NCBI GenBank assembly: GCA_963722415.1
Contig: CAVRNI010000039.1
Location: forward strand, 258,315-322,314
Length of the DNA: 64,000 bases
Direction: 5' to 3'
DNA from: JALOLG01 sp963722415
GTDB lineage: Bacteria > Actinomycetota > Acidimicrobiia > Acidimicrobiales > Ilumatobacteraceae
The translations under genes and the position numbers were made by a program. Positions within the stretch are counted from its first letter, which is position 1. Each line of letters opens with the position of its first letter. Below the pieces are notes generated by a model. That model did no database searches, was not told the DNA's origin, and saw only the letters and a list, made by a program, of their open reading frames with translations. Of the stretch, positions 27,128 through 35,683 are shown piece by piece.

Positions 27128-27625
27128 CTAGTGGCGCTTGACGCCGCCGTACTTCATGCGGGTGTCGGCCATCGAGGCCGGGCGGGAGTCGTCGGCGCGG
27201 ATGCCGGCATCGACGACCTCGCCGATGAACAGCGTGTGCGTCCCGAGATCGAGGTGCTGACGCACCTCGCAATCCAGCCACGCGATCGCCTCCTCGAACA
27301 CGGGCGCGCCGGTTGTTGCGCTTCGTACGGGACGACCGTTGAGCGTCGACCCGTCGTCGGTGGCCGGCTTCGAGAACTTCACGAAGACGCGGGTGTCCTC
27401 GGCGTCCCACAGGTTCACCGTGAACGCGCCGCCCTCGCTGATCAGGCGATGGGTGACGGCGTCGTTGTCGACGCCGACGCCGATGAGCACCGGTTCCATC
27501 GACAGTTGCGTGACCCAACTCGTCGTCATGCCGTTCCGCTCGTCGCCCGCTCTCGAGCCCACGAGCACCAACGCGTTCGGGATCTTCCAGGTCACCCGGT
27601 TCAGCAGTTCGTCCTCGACAGCCAT
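27128..27625 (-). CDS. flavin reductase-like domain protein (FMN-binding split barrel)
   Basis: A 165-residue member of the flavin reductase-like family, which reduces FMN/FAD with NAD(P)H for partner monooxygenases. Typical segments are NALVLVGSRAGDERNGMTTSW, TQLSMEPVLIGVGVDND and GGAFTVNLWD. A mid-protein EEAIAWLDCEVRQHLDLGTH precedes the strand with HTLFIGEVVD. No monooxygenase gene is adjacent. ATG 27625 was chosen over upstream starts because the domain begins right after it. Confidence 0.82.
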   Translation of the reverse strand: MAVEDELLNRVTWKIPNALVLVGSRAGDERNGMTTSWVTQLSMEPVLIGVGVDNDAVTHRLISEGGAFTVNLWDAEDTRVFVKFSKPATDDGSTLNGRPVRSATTGAPVFEEAIAWLDCEVRQHLDLGTHTLFIGEVVDAGIRADDSRPASMADTRMKYGGVKRH

Positions 27626-27680
27626 CGCGCCAGGGTACGCGAACATGTCAGGCGCTTCGTCGGCCCGCAGCAAGCACGTT

Positions 27681-28286
27681 TCACCACCCGTTGCGGTGGA
27701 CGAGTTGGTCGACGTCGCGGCGCACACGCTTGCGCGCCGAGGAGGTCGACGACTGGTGGTCGGCCTCGGTCGGGTACCCGAGGTGGATGACGCCGATCGG
27801 GCGGAAGCGGTCCGGCACGCCGAAGTGGGCCAGCAACTCCGCCTCTCCGTGGGCGATTCCCGCGAACAGCGCGCCGAGCCCGCACTCGACCGCCACCAAC
27901 AGGATCAGCATCGAGGCCATACCGGCGTCGATGTCCCAATACGGAACCGGCCACCGCTCCGCGGCATCGAGTCCGAACTCGATCTTGTCCGGCTGGGAGT
28001 AGCGGTCGACATACGCCGTCTGGTTCGACAGCGGGATGACGACGACGGGCGGGAGCACCTCACGGTCGGCGTCGGTCAGCGGGTAGTCCGGATGCTCGGT
28101 GATGCGGACGTAGTCCGCAACCGCGGCCTCCGAGGTCAGCACGAGGAACTCGTTGCCCTGCGTGTAGCCGGCGCTCGGGGCATGAACCACGCTGGCCAGC
28201 ACGCGGTCGATCACGTCCTCGGGCACCGGTTCGCGTCGGAACGATCGGACCATCTTGCGGCGACGCAACGCCTCTTGGAGCTCCAT
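27681..28286 (-). CDS. nitroreductase family protein
   Basis: A 201-residue FMN-dependent nitroreductase-fold enzyme. It begins MELQEALRRRKMVRSFRREP (family R-x-x-R-x-F phosphate-binding start). It contains VVHAPSAGYTQGNEFLVL and the C-terminal LGYPTEAD. In the middle, DIDAGMASMLILLVAVECGLGALFAG is the hydrophobic FMN/dimer helix. The reduced substrate is unknown. It is 55 bp upstream of the flavin reductase gene on the same strand, and the two probably form an operon. Confidence 0.85.
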   Translation of the reverse strand: MELQEALRRRKMVRSFRREPVPEDVIDRVLASVVHAPSAGYTQGNEFLVLTSEAAVADYVRITEHPDYPLTDADREVLPPVVVIPLSNQTAYVDRYSQPDKIEFGLDAAERWPVPYWDIDAGMASMLILLVAVECGLGALFAGIAHGEAELLAHFGVPDRFRPIGVIHLGYPTEADHQSSTSSARKRVRRDVDQLVHRNGW

Positions 28287-28450
28287 GCCACCCTCCGGTC
28301 TGGCGAACAACGTCGGCGCTGCTCGTCTCGTCGCGAGCATCACCGCTACGGCTGAGCAGGTGCAAGACGAGTCGAACGCACGCTGTGACGCGATCTTGCG
28401 ATCATCTGGACCTTCCTCAAGGCGGGGCCGGTGGTGTCGATGACAGGGCT

Positions 28451-30646
28451 GTGACCAGTCTGGGGACGCCGCGCGTACCTACGACCGGTCCACTGCGTGG
28501 GGACACGCAGGGATCCGACCGGTGGTCGAGTCGTCCGCTGGCCAGTCGTTTGCTGCGCGTCGGCATCATCGCCGTGCCGGTGGTCGCCTCGTTCGCCACC
28601 GCGTGGACGCTGAGCTCTCTCACCGCTGTGCCGTCGACATTCGCCGGCGCCGCCCTGCGCTGGCTGCTGGTCGCGGCCGCCGCGACTGTGGTGCTGCTCG
28701 CCGTCGAGCGCCTCACCCGCCGCCTCGCGCCGCTGGCGACGTTGCTGGCGCTGAGCCTCACGTTCCCGGACCGGGCGCCGTCGCGATATCTCGTCGCGCT
28801 CAGAAACAGTTCGACGCACCAGCTGCACCTCCGCATCGACGAGGCGCGCCGAGGCGTGCTCGGCAACACGCCGTCGGAGGCCGCCGAGCGCGTGCTCGAG
28901 CTCGTCGCCGCGCTCAGCATGCACGACCGGATCACGCGTGGACACTCGGAACGGGTGCGTGCGTACAGCCGGATGCTCGGCGAGGAGCTGGGTCTCGGCG
29001 AGGTCGAGCTCGACCGACTGCAGTGGGCCGGGCTGCTCCACGACATCGGCAAGCTGCTGATCCCGGACGCGATCCTGAACAAGCCTGGCGCACTCACCGC
29101 CGAGGAGTACGAGGAAGTGTGCCGGCACCCGGACTACGGCCGCGGCATGGTCGCGCCGCTGGTCCCGTGGCTCGGCGAATCCGCTCGCGCCGTGTGGGAA
29201 CACCATGAGCGTTGGGACGGTGGCGGTTACCCGTCCGGTCTGGCCGGCTTCGACATCGCGCTCTCGGCGCGGATCGTCGCCGTCGCCGACACGTTCGACG
29301 TGATGACGTCGGCACGCTCGTACAAGGCCCCGGTGTCGGCGGCCGAGGCGCGCGCCGAGCTGGCGAGATGCTCCGGCGGTCAGTTCGACCCGACGGTCGT
29401 GCGGGCTTTCTTGAACATCTCGATCGGCCGCCTGCGGCTCGTCACCGGACCCATCTCGTGGCTCTCGCAAGTGCCCCTGTTCCCGACCTCCGTCCTCAGT
29501 GGTGCTGTTGGCGGCAACGCCGCCGCGACCCTTGCGGCGACCGTCGCCGTTGTCAGCGCGGCCACGTTCGGCATTGCACCGATCAACGCCGTGCCCGGGA
29601 CCGCCGACATCGGACAGGCCGGTCCCGCGCCAACAGCGGTCGTCGAACGTGCGGACACCGGGTACGTCATGGAATCAAGCGGGCTCGCGGCCGTCGTGCA
29701 GCCAACCGTCGGCACCGTCAGCACGACCGTGGCGCCGCTCGGCGACGGTCAGTGGCTGGAGATGGCGTCGTTCGCCCTCGCCGGCGAACCGATCGTGGCG
29801 CCGGCACGGTCCACTCCTGCTGCTTCGGTCGTGCCCACACCGGACGGGGGCGCAACGTCGCCGGCGCCGATCTCGACGCCTGTTGTGACGCAGCCCGCGT
29901 CGCCGGTCGTGACCGTGCCATCGACACCGGTCGTGACAGTGCCATCGACACCGGTCGTGACCGTGCCGACGACACCGGTCGTGACCGTGCCATCGACACC
30001 GGTCGTGACAGTGCCGGTTCTGGCGCGGCCTTCGTTCGTCGACCTGGGCGCCGCCGCCGACTTCGCGGTGCTCGCCTACGCCGCGGTCACGTCGACGGGG
30101 CCGACATCGATCACTGGTCACGTCGGCAACACTGCCGCCGCGATCACCGGTCTGGTGCCGTCGCAGCTCCACTTCGGCGAGATCTTCGCGACCTCTCCCA
30201 CCAATGCCGGAGCAGCCCAGTCGGCGGCTGCGGCCGCGCAGGTCTTCCTCGACGGACTGACCCCTTCACCGCTACCCGGCGTCGACCTCGGCGGTCGCAC
30301 GATCGGGCCGGGCGTCTATGACGGTGGCACGATCGAGTTGACCGGGACGGTGACCCTCGACGGCGGAGGCGACCCCGACGCGATCTTCGTCTTCAAGGCG
30401 GCGAGCACGCTCGTCACGGCGTCGGCGAGCCGTGTCCTGCTCACCAACGGCGCGAGAGCGTGCAACGTGTTCTGGCAGGTCGGGTCCTCGGCGACACTGG
30501 GCACCACGACGCAGTTCGCCGGAACGGTGATCGCCGACATCTCGATCACCGCGACCACGGGCGTCTCCGTCGACGGGCGCCTGTTCGCCCGCAACGGGGC
30601 CGTCACGCTGGACTCGAACACGATCACCGTGCCCAGCTGCGACTGA
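28451..30646 (+). CDS. HD-GYP phosphodiesterase fused to ice-binding-like (DUF3494) domain
   Basis: A 731-residue membrane protein with an unusual domain order. Two transmembrane segments lie near residues 33-57 and 62-85. A cytoplasmic HD-GYP domain (about 145-320) follows, with RGHSERVRAYS, LLHDIGKLLIP, HHERWDGGGYPSGLAG and VADTFDVMTS. These are all expected metal and GYP residues for c-di-GMP hydrolysis. A third transmembrane segment lies near 350-382. A Thr/Val/Pro linker of VVTVPSTP repeats (about 477-520) leads to a DUF3494 ice-binding-type beta-helix (about 525-731). That domain shows FAVLAYAAVTSTGPTSITG, ACNVFWQVGSSATLG and GAVTLDSNTI. The outer domain may sense or bind a surface and the inner domain may lower c-di-GMP. 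Start GTG 28451 is preferred; GTG 28385 is possible. No frameshift. Confidence 0.88.
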   Translation: MTSLGTPRVPTTGPLRGDTQGSDRWSSRPLASRLLRVGIIAVPVVASFATAWTLSSLTAVPSTFAGAALRWLLVAAAATVVLLAVERLTRRLAPLATLLALSLTFPDRAPSRYLVALRNSSTHQLHLRIDEARRGVLGNTPSEAAERVLELVAALSMHDRITRGHSERVRAYSRMLGEELGLGEVELDRLQWAGLLHDIGKLLIPDAILNKPGALTAEEYEEVCRHPDYGRGMVAPLVPWLGESARAVWEHHERWDGGGYPSGLAGFDIALSARIVAVADTFDVMTSARSYKAPVSAAEARAELARCSGGQFDPTVVRAFLNISIGRLRLVTGPISWLSQVPLFPTSVLSGAVGGNAAATLAATVAVVSAATFGIAPINAVPGTADIGQAGPAPTAVVERADTGYVMESSGLAAVVQPTVGTVSTTVAPLGDGQWLEMASFALAGEPIVAPARSTPAASVVPTPDGGATSPAPISTPVVTQPASPVVTVPSTPVVTVPSTPVVTVPTTPVVTVPSTPVVTVPVLARPSFVDLGAAADFAVLAYAAVTSTGPTSITGHVGNTAAAITGLVPSQLHFGEIFATSPTNAGAAQSAAAAAQVFLDGLTPSPLPGVDLGGRTIGPGVYDGGTIELTGTVTLDGGGDPDAIFVFKAASTLVTASASRVLLTNGARACNVFWQVGSSATLGTTTQFAGTVIADISITATTGVSVDGRLFARNGAVTLDSNTITVPSCD

Positions 30647-30685
30647 AGCCTCGAACGCCCGCTGTGGCGCGTCGTCAGGGCCGAA

Positions 30686-31825
30686 TCACGAGGACGCGTC
30701 GGCCGCGACGAGACCGCCGGGAGGAACGCCGACCGGGTCGGACGTCGTCCCATCGGGTTCACTCGACGGCGAGCGGTTCAGCACGGCATGGGCCTGGTTG
30801 TCGACCATGCGGGTGAAGATCTGCTGGGCGTATCCGAGCACGATCGAGTAGGCGATGATCTGGCCCTGGTTGTCCAGTGCTGACAGGCCTGGGATGAACG
30901 CCCCGCGGAGCATCAACATGCCGAAGAGCGCGGTCAACGCTCCGGCAGGCAGCTTGAGCCAGGCGATCGCGACCGGCACGCAGTACGGCGTCGACGTGCC
31001 GCGCATGTTCCGCACCGCCAGCGCGGCGGCGAACGCACCGGCCGCGAGGCCGATCACGAGCACGAGCGGAACGTCGCCACCCGTCGGACCGCGCTGCGCA
31101 CCTGTGGGGCACACGATCTGATTGACCGGGCTGCCTTCGCCGCGAGTGTCGTCGGCGGTGAGCGAACCGGCATCGAAGCACAGCGGAAGGCTGCTCGGGG
31201 TGAACACGCCGATGGCCCCGAGCCCGATCGCGACGACGGCCAGACCGACGCTCGCGGCGAGCACGACGTTGCGGAAGCTGCGCACCCGCGTGAAGTTCTT
31301 GTCGCACGCGTCGTTCACCCATGTGAGCGAGGCGACGTACTCGCGACGCAACTTCTCAGAACGCGCCGTGTCGTCGCGCTCGGGGAGCTTGTTCCACATC
31401 TTGTCGGACAGCCACTGTTCGATCGCTTGCGACCGGGCGTCCTTCGCCGGCAGTACCCGCTTGGCCATCGACCGCACGGCGGGGCGCTGGCTCGACAGCT
31501 CACCCAACCCGATCACTTCGGCGAGCAGGATCTCGGCGCTGTGCACGTTGCGCCATGCTCGCTCGATCGGGCCACCGTCGCGCCAGTCCTTCCAGCGCTC
31601 GCGCCGATTCCGCTTGGCCTGAGCCTGCTGCTTCGTCTCCTCGAGCAGCCGCTCGATGCGAGCGCACCTGCGCTCGTCGCGCCCGTCGCCACCGGACGGA
31701 CACACCGACTCCGCCGTGGCTTGAAGGACCGCGATCCTGGCGAGCACCTCGGCGCGCCACGGACGATCGTTGTCGTGGGTCGCCTCGCCAGCGTGTCGAA
31801 CAATGGTCACGTTTCCGATGAGCAC
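30686..31825 (-). CDS. membrane protein of unknown function
   Basis: A 379-residue protein. The first 190 residues are soluble, helical and charged (IERLLEETKQQAQAKRNRRE, coiled-coil-like). Then come four or so transmembrane segments (VVLAASVGLAVVAIGLGAIG, LVLVIGLAAGAFAAALAV, LPAGALTALFGMLMLRGAFI, QIIAYSIVLGYAQQIF), with a Cys-containing outer loop between the first two. The C-terminal tail is polar. No family recognised. Start GTG 31825. The divergent gene pair at 32025 shares a 199-bp upstream region. Confidence 0.65.
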   Translation of the reverse strand: MLIGNVTIVRHAGEATHDNDRPWRAEVLARIAVLQATAESVCPSGGDGRDERRCARIERLLEETKQQAQAKRNRRERWKDWRDGGPIERAWRNVHSAEILLAEVIGLGELSSQRPAVRSMAKRVLPAKDARSQAIEQWLSDKMWNKLPERDDTARSEKLRREYVASLTWVNDACDKNFTRVRSFRNVVLAASVGLAVVAIGLGAIGVFTPSSLPLCFDAGSLTADDTRGEGSPVNQIVCPTGAQRGPTGGDVPLVLVIGLAAGAFAAALAVRNMRGTSTPYCVPVAIAWLKLPAGALTALFGMLMLRGAFIPGLSALDNQGQIIAYSIVLGYAQQIFTRMVDNQAHAVLNRSPSSEPDGTTSDPVGVPPGGLVAADASS

Positions 31826-32024
31826 CCAAGGGGTCCCGTGATACGTGATTCCGCGCTATCGGTGGTGACGAAAACGCTCGACGTCGACAGCGACCCGATC
31901 GCGAAACACGGCTTGCCGCCATTCGGACGTATCCGAGCCCGCCGCGCCCGATCTGGATTCATGGAGCTGGAATTCCTGGAGCGCCCCTCAGCGAACGGCG
32001 CTCCGATCAACGAAAGGAGCGACG

Positions 32025-32156
32025 ATGACCGAGACATCGACGACCGGTACACCGACGATCGACACCACGGTCGTCGGCGGGCTCGATCCCAACGCGATCG
32101 GCACCGATTTCGACGGCGAGACCGAACAGGACGATCCCACGGACGAGGTGCAGTGA
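32025..32156 (+). CDS. 43-residue acidic protein upstream of lysin-like gene
   Basis: ATG 32025 follows a strong AAAGGAG (32013-32019). The product is Thr- and Asp-rich (TIDTTVVGGLDPNAIGTDFD...), with no hydrophobic segment. Its stop overlaps the start of the next gene (TGATG), so the two are translationally coupled. The ribosome-binding site and coupling are the evidence that it is real. Function unknown. Confidence 0.6.
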   Translation: MTETSTTGTPTIDTTVVGGLDPNAIGTDFDGETEQDDPTDEVQ

Positions 32157-32911
32157 TGGTGCTGAGCTACGTCGGGGCCGGATCGCAACCGTCGAGCGGA
32201 CCGACTCCCGGGATCGAGAAATGGAAGGCCTACGTGCTCGGTCGCTGGCCGGGCGGCATCGACCTCGGCACCTGGGGCATCCGCAACATGCGCGGCGGAA
32301 ACACTCTGTCGGTGCACGCCGTGGGCCGCGCGTGGGATTGGCGCTATGCCAACCCGGGTCCCGGCCGAAAGGCAGCCGAGGAGGCGATGGCGTTCACGAT
32401 CGAGCATCACGAGCTGCTCGGCATCCAGGCCATCCACGACTACGTCGGCTGCCGCATCTGGCGGTCGAGCCGCAGCGGCTCGGGACCGGCGTGGAAGCAG
32501 CAGAAGTCGGGCAACGGCATGGGCGAGGCGTGGGCGTCGTGGCTCCATTTCGAGGTGCACCCGGATTCCGCGCTGCACGTCCGCCCGGTCACCGACGTAC
32601 TGGCCGGTCACAGCGTCCGAATCGAACCCGTCGTCGTGCCCGGTTCGACTGCCTCCCTCCCGCTCCCGCCACTACGTGCGGGTGCCGCGGGCGCGCGGGT
32701 CGTGCAGCTCCAGGAGATCCTCGCCTTCTGGGGCTACTACCAGTCAAGGATCGACGGTCAGTACGGTCCACGCACCGTTGCCGCGGTGCAGGAATGGCAG
32801 AAGGCGCTGGCGTCGCTCAACGTCGGTCGGGCGGACGGCGTCTACGGGCCGCGTACCCACGCTGCCGCGGCCGCGTCGTACGCCACCTTGGCCACGATGC
32901 GAGCGGCTTAG
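32156..32911 (+). CDS. M15-like/peptidoglycan-binding domain protein
   Basis: A 251-residue protein. The N-terminal domain resembles M15/extensin-type peptidases: LSVHAVGRAWDWRY gives the HxxGRAxD zinc pattern, and WASWLHFEVHP gives the HxE/H pattern. The C-terminal domain is PG_binding_1 (ARVVQLQEILAFWGYYQ, then IDGQYGPRTVAAVQEWQ, and VYGPRTHAAAA). Architecture is like phage endolysins or cell-wall carboxypeptidases. No signal peptide is visible, so export would need a holin-like or non-classical route. Overlaps the small acidic gene by one base; the 3' end overlaps the convergent kinase gene by 4 bp. Confidence 0.75.
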   Translation: MVLSYVGAGSQPSSGPTPGIEKWKAYVLGRWPGGIDLGTWGIRNMRGGNTLSVHAVGRAWDWRYANPGPGRKAAEEAMAFTIEHHELLGIQAIHDYVGCRIWRSSRSGSGPAWKQQKSGNGMGEAWASWLHFEVHPDSALHVRPVTDVLAGHSVRIEPVVVPGSTASLPLPPLRAGAAGARVVQLQEILAFWGYYQSRIDGQYGPRTVAAVQEWQKALASLNVGRADGVYGPRTHAAAAASYATLATMRAA

Positions 32912-33792
32912 GGAGCCGGTGTACCGCCGCACAGGATGAGCGAGCGTGGGACGACCTCGAACTTGAACTTCTTCGCCGTGCCCTTGACGCCGCCGTCGAG
33001 CTCGAAACGGTGCTTGGACTCGGTCCGAACCGAGATCGATCGACCTGTCCACAATTGAGCATGTCCGCTGAGGTTCTGGCGGCCGCGCACTGCGCTCACC
33101 ATCAAACCGGCCCACTCCTTGAGACCGGTCGACGTCATCACGGCGACGTCGAGGACGCCATCGCTCGGGGATGCGTCCGGGAATGCTTCCACTCCGCCTT
33201 TGAGGGTGCCGATGTTGCCGACGAGGACGCAGCTCGCGGATCCTTCGAACACGCGCTCGTCATCGATCTTGACGCGCGTCTCGAACGCCTCGCGCTCCCG
33301 CGCTTGCTTCACCCCGGCGCGCAGGTACGCGACCATCCCGAGTCGCTCCTTGTCGTCGTCGGCGGCGTCGATCATCGCCGCGTCGAATCCGGTTCCGGCC
33401 ATGATGTTGAACGTCAGACCGTTGCAGGTGCCGGTGTCGATGGTGCGGCGCTCGCCGCCGCGTACCAGGTCGACCAGCTCGACTGGGTCGTCGGGGAAGT
33501 TCATGGCCGACGCGAAGAGGTTGGCGGTGCCGGTCGGGAACACGGCGAGCGCGGCGTCGGTGCCCACCAGCGCCTGCGACGCGGCGCGCACCGTGCCGTC
33601 ACCGCCGCAGACCACGACGACGTCGGCCCCCCGGTCGAGCGCCTTGGCGGCGGCCTTGGTCGCCGCCGAGCCCTTCTCGATCGCGATCCACGTCGTGGGG
33701 TCCAGGCCCGCCTCCCGGAGCGCCTGCTTCAACTTGCCCGCGTCGCCCTTCGGGAGCTTCATCGTGTTCGCAACTACGGCGACGCTGGTCAT
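32908..33792 (-). CDS. diacylglycerol kinase-family lipid kinase
   Basis: A 294-residue DAGK catalytic-domain protein. The nucleotide-binding GGDGTV motif is clear (VVVCGGDGTVRAAS), followed by FPTGTANLFASAM (GTGNDFA-type). The C-terminal part holds TCNGLTFNIMAGTGFDAAMI and the strand with LDGGVKG. Such enzymes phosphorylate diacylglycerol, sphingoid bases or similar lipids. It is the last gene of a run of coupled genes with YihY and two PAP2 phosphatases, overlapping YihY by 4 bp. The set may cycle lipid phosphates such as phosphatidic acid or undecaprenyl phosphate. Confidence 0.88.
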   Translation of the reverse strand: MTSVAVVANTMKLPKGDAGKLKQALREAGLDPTTWIAIEKGSAATKAAAKALDRGADVVVVCGGDGTVRAASQALVGTDAALAVFPTGTANLFASAMNFPDDPVELVDLVRGGERRTIDTGTCNGLTFNIMAGTGFDAAMIDAADDDKERLGMVAYLRAGVKQAREREAFETRVKIDDERVFEGSASCVLVGNIGTLKGGVEAFPDASPSDGVLDVAVMTSTGLKEWAGLMVSAVRGRQNLSGHAQLWTGRSISVRTESKHRFELDGGVKGTAKKFKFEVVPRSLILCGGTPAP

Positions 33793-34854
33793 GTTGATCC
33801 TCCTGGGTGCATGGCGGCGGTGCCGTACGGCACCAGGACGGCGTCGGGTTCGCTCTCGCTCACCTTTGCCTCGTCGCGCGGCGCAGCAACTCCCGCACGG
33901 ATCGCTTCGAGCTGTGCCGCGCAGGCCAGTCCGTAGAACAGGGCGATCGAGCTGCCGTACGCCCACAGGAGCACTCCCATGAAGCCGGCGAGTGCCCCAT
34001 ACGTCTCACCGAAGCCCCCGCTGGCCGTCAGGTAGAGCGTCAAGAGCAACGAGACGATCAGTGATCCGACGACCGACACCGCGGCGCCGAAGGCGAGCCA
34101 CGACATCGGCGGCTGGTTGCGCCGGGGCGAGAGCTTGAACACGAGCGCGATCGCGCCGGCGAGCAGCCCGAGACCGAGCGGCCACCGCGCGATCCACCAC
34201 ACCATCGCCCACGGAGAGTCGCCGACATCGCCCATCCATTCGCTGCCGAGACCGAGCACGAGGAAGTAGAGCACCGCCAACGTGCCGGCGCTCAACATCA
34301 TGAGCGCCGCGAAGCTGTACTTCTGAACGGGCGCGCGATCGGCCTCGATGCCGTAGATGCGGTTGGCCGTCCGTTCGACCTGTCCGAAGGCGGTCGTGCC
34401 GGCGATCAGGAGCGCGGGTCCGGCGACACTCAACGCGGTCCATCCCGATTCGGTCCGTCCCCGCATCCTCGCCCTGACCGAACGCCTCGCGGAACACGTC
34501 GCCCGCCGGGCCCGGCGCGAGCGCCTCGACACTGCGAATGATGGCGTCCGACAGCGAATCCCAGCGCAGTTCGGCGGCGAGTGCGACGAGCACGATCGTT
34601 CCGGGGATGAGCGCGAGCACGAGTTGGAAGGCCATCGCCCGGCTGTGGCTGAAGCCGTCGGCCACCCGCAGCCGCTGGAAACCGTCGCGCAGCAGTGTCT
34701 TCGCGCCCGCTGAGTGGATCGTCTCGAACGCATCCTCACCGTCGATCAGGCCGGTTGTCTCCGGGACGAGGTTCGCCGAGCTCATGCGTCGACCCTTCTC
34801 CCTGACACGCCCGTTCGGCTCGATCGCCTGCTGCTCCTGTTTGGTGTCGCTCAC
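33789..34854 (-). CDS. YihY/BrkB family membrane protein, frameshifted
   Basis: A polytopic protein of the YihY (formerly virulence factor BrkB) family, often linked to envelope integrity. The N-terminal part (DGFQRLRVADGFSHSRAMAF, QLVLALIPGTIVLVAL) and the C-terminal part (SWLAFGAAVSVVGSLIVSLL, GALAGFMGVLLWAYGSSIAL) are in different frames. The change is near 34460-34480. GTG 34854 follows GGGGGAT; ATG 34785 follows GGGAGAAGG. Both are good starts. As written, the PAP2 frame runs into this gene without a stop, so a fusion is possible. The 3' end overlaps the lipid kinase gene by 4 bp. Confidence 0.75.
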
Positions 34855-35683
34855 TGGATCCCCCAGACGCTGCGTTCGGCCGCCGAACACGACGGCGACG
34901 AGAAGGAACCATCCCCAGCCGATGGCCAGGCCGGCAACGACGTCGCTGACCCAATGGACACCGAGCAGCGCCCGGCTCGTCGCGACGACGATGGCGATGA
35001 GCGCTGCGCCCGCGGCCAACACGGCCCGCACCGCGCGCGGTCGATCGCGTCCGAGTACGAGCGCGACAGCCGACCAGCAGGCGGCGGCGGCGGCCGTGTG
35101 GCCGGACGGGAACGAGAAGCCGTGGACGTCCATCAGTTGCATGACTGCTGGGCGGTCACGCCGCACGATGATCTTGAGCAGGTTGTTGATGAGGTTCTGT
35201 CCGAGTCCCGACGACGGCCACGAACAGGAACACCTCATAGTTGCGGCGCCGGACGAAGTCGGCCGTGGCGACGACAGCGAGCACGAGGAACACCACCCAC
35301 GTGGTGCCGAAATTGGTGACAACCTCGACAACGTCCACTGCCCTGGAGCCGGCATGCGTCGAGCCCCACTCGGACACCTTGCGGTCGACGTCTTGCACTG
35401 TGCGGTTGTTGTCGATGAGGGCGAGCAGCAACCCGAGCACCAGCGATGCGGCGAACACGAGCGCGAACGCGGCGGTGAGGAGATACCCACCGGCCGAGGT
35501 GCGGTCCATCCGCTGCTCGAGGAAGCGACGGACCTTCGGATGATGCCGGATCGAACGCTTGACGGCGCGTTCGGCAGCGGTCGGATCGACGGTGTCGACT
35601 TCGATCTTGCGCGAGGCCGACAGTGCAAACGCGATGACGGCCGCGGCGACGCCCAATCCGACGATGATGCCGATCAGGATCAC
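34851..35683 (-). CDS. PAP2-family phosphatase, frameshifted
   Basis: A membrane phosphatase of the PAP2 type. The signature is split as KIIVRRDRP (KxxxxxxRP), FPSGHTAAAAA and SRALLGVHWVSDVVAG, all present. Hydrophobic segments lie on both sides. The N-terminal 145 residues are in another frame; the change is near 35195-35210. The GTG start at 35683 overlaps the upstream PAP2 stop (GTGA). The end is placed at a TGA that would overlap the YihY GTG start; reaching it needs another single-base change. Otherwise the frame continues into YihY. Probably dephosphorylates a lipid phosphate. Confidence 0.72.

Noticed and set aside
28385..28450. Upstream GTG start for the HD-GYP protein
   Set aside because: It adds 22 residues with no signal or family support; GTG 28451 is nearer the first transmembrane segment, though the choice is not certain.
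29880..30020. Repeated GTGACCGTGCC units as a possible DNA repeat element
   Set aside because: They encode the VVTVPSTP stalk in frame within the HD-GYP/ice-binding protein, so they are a protein repeat.
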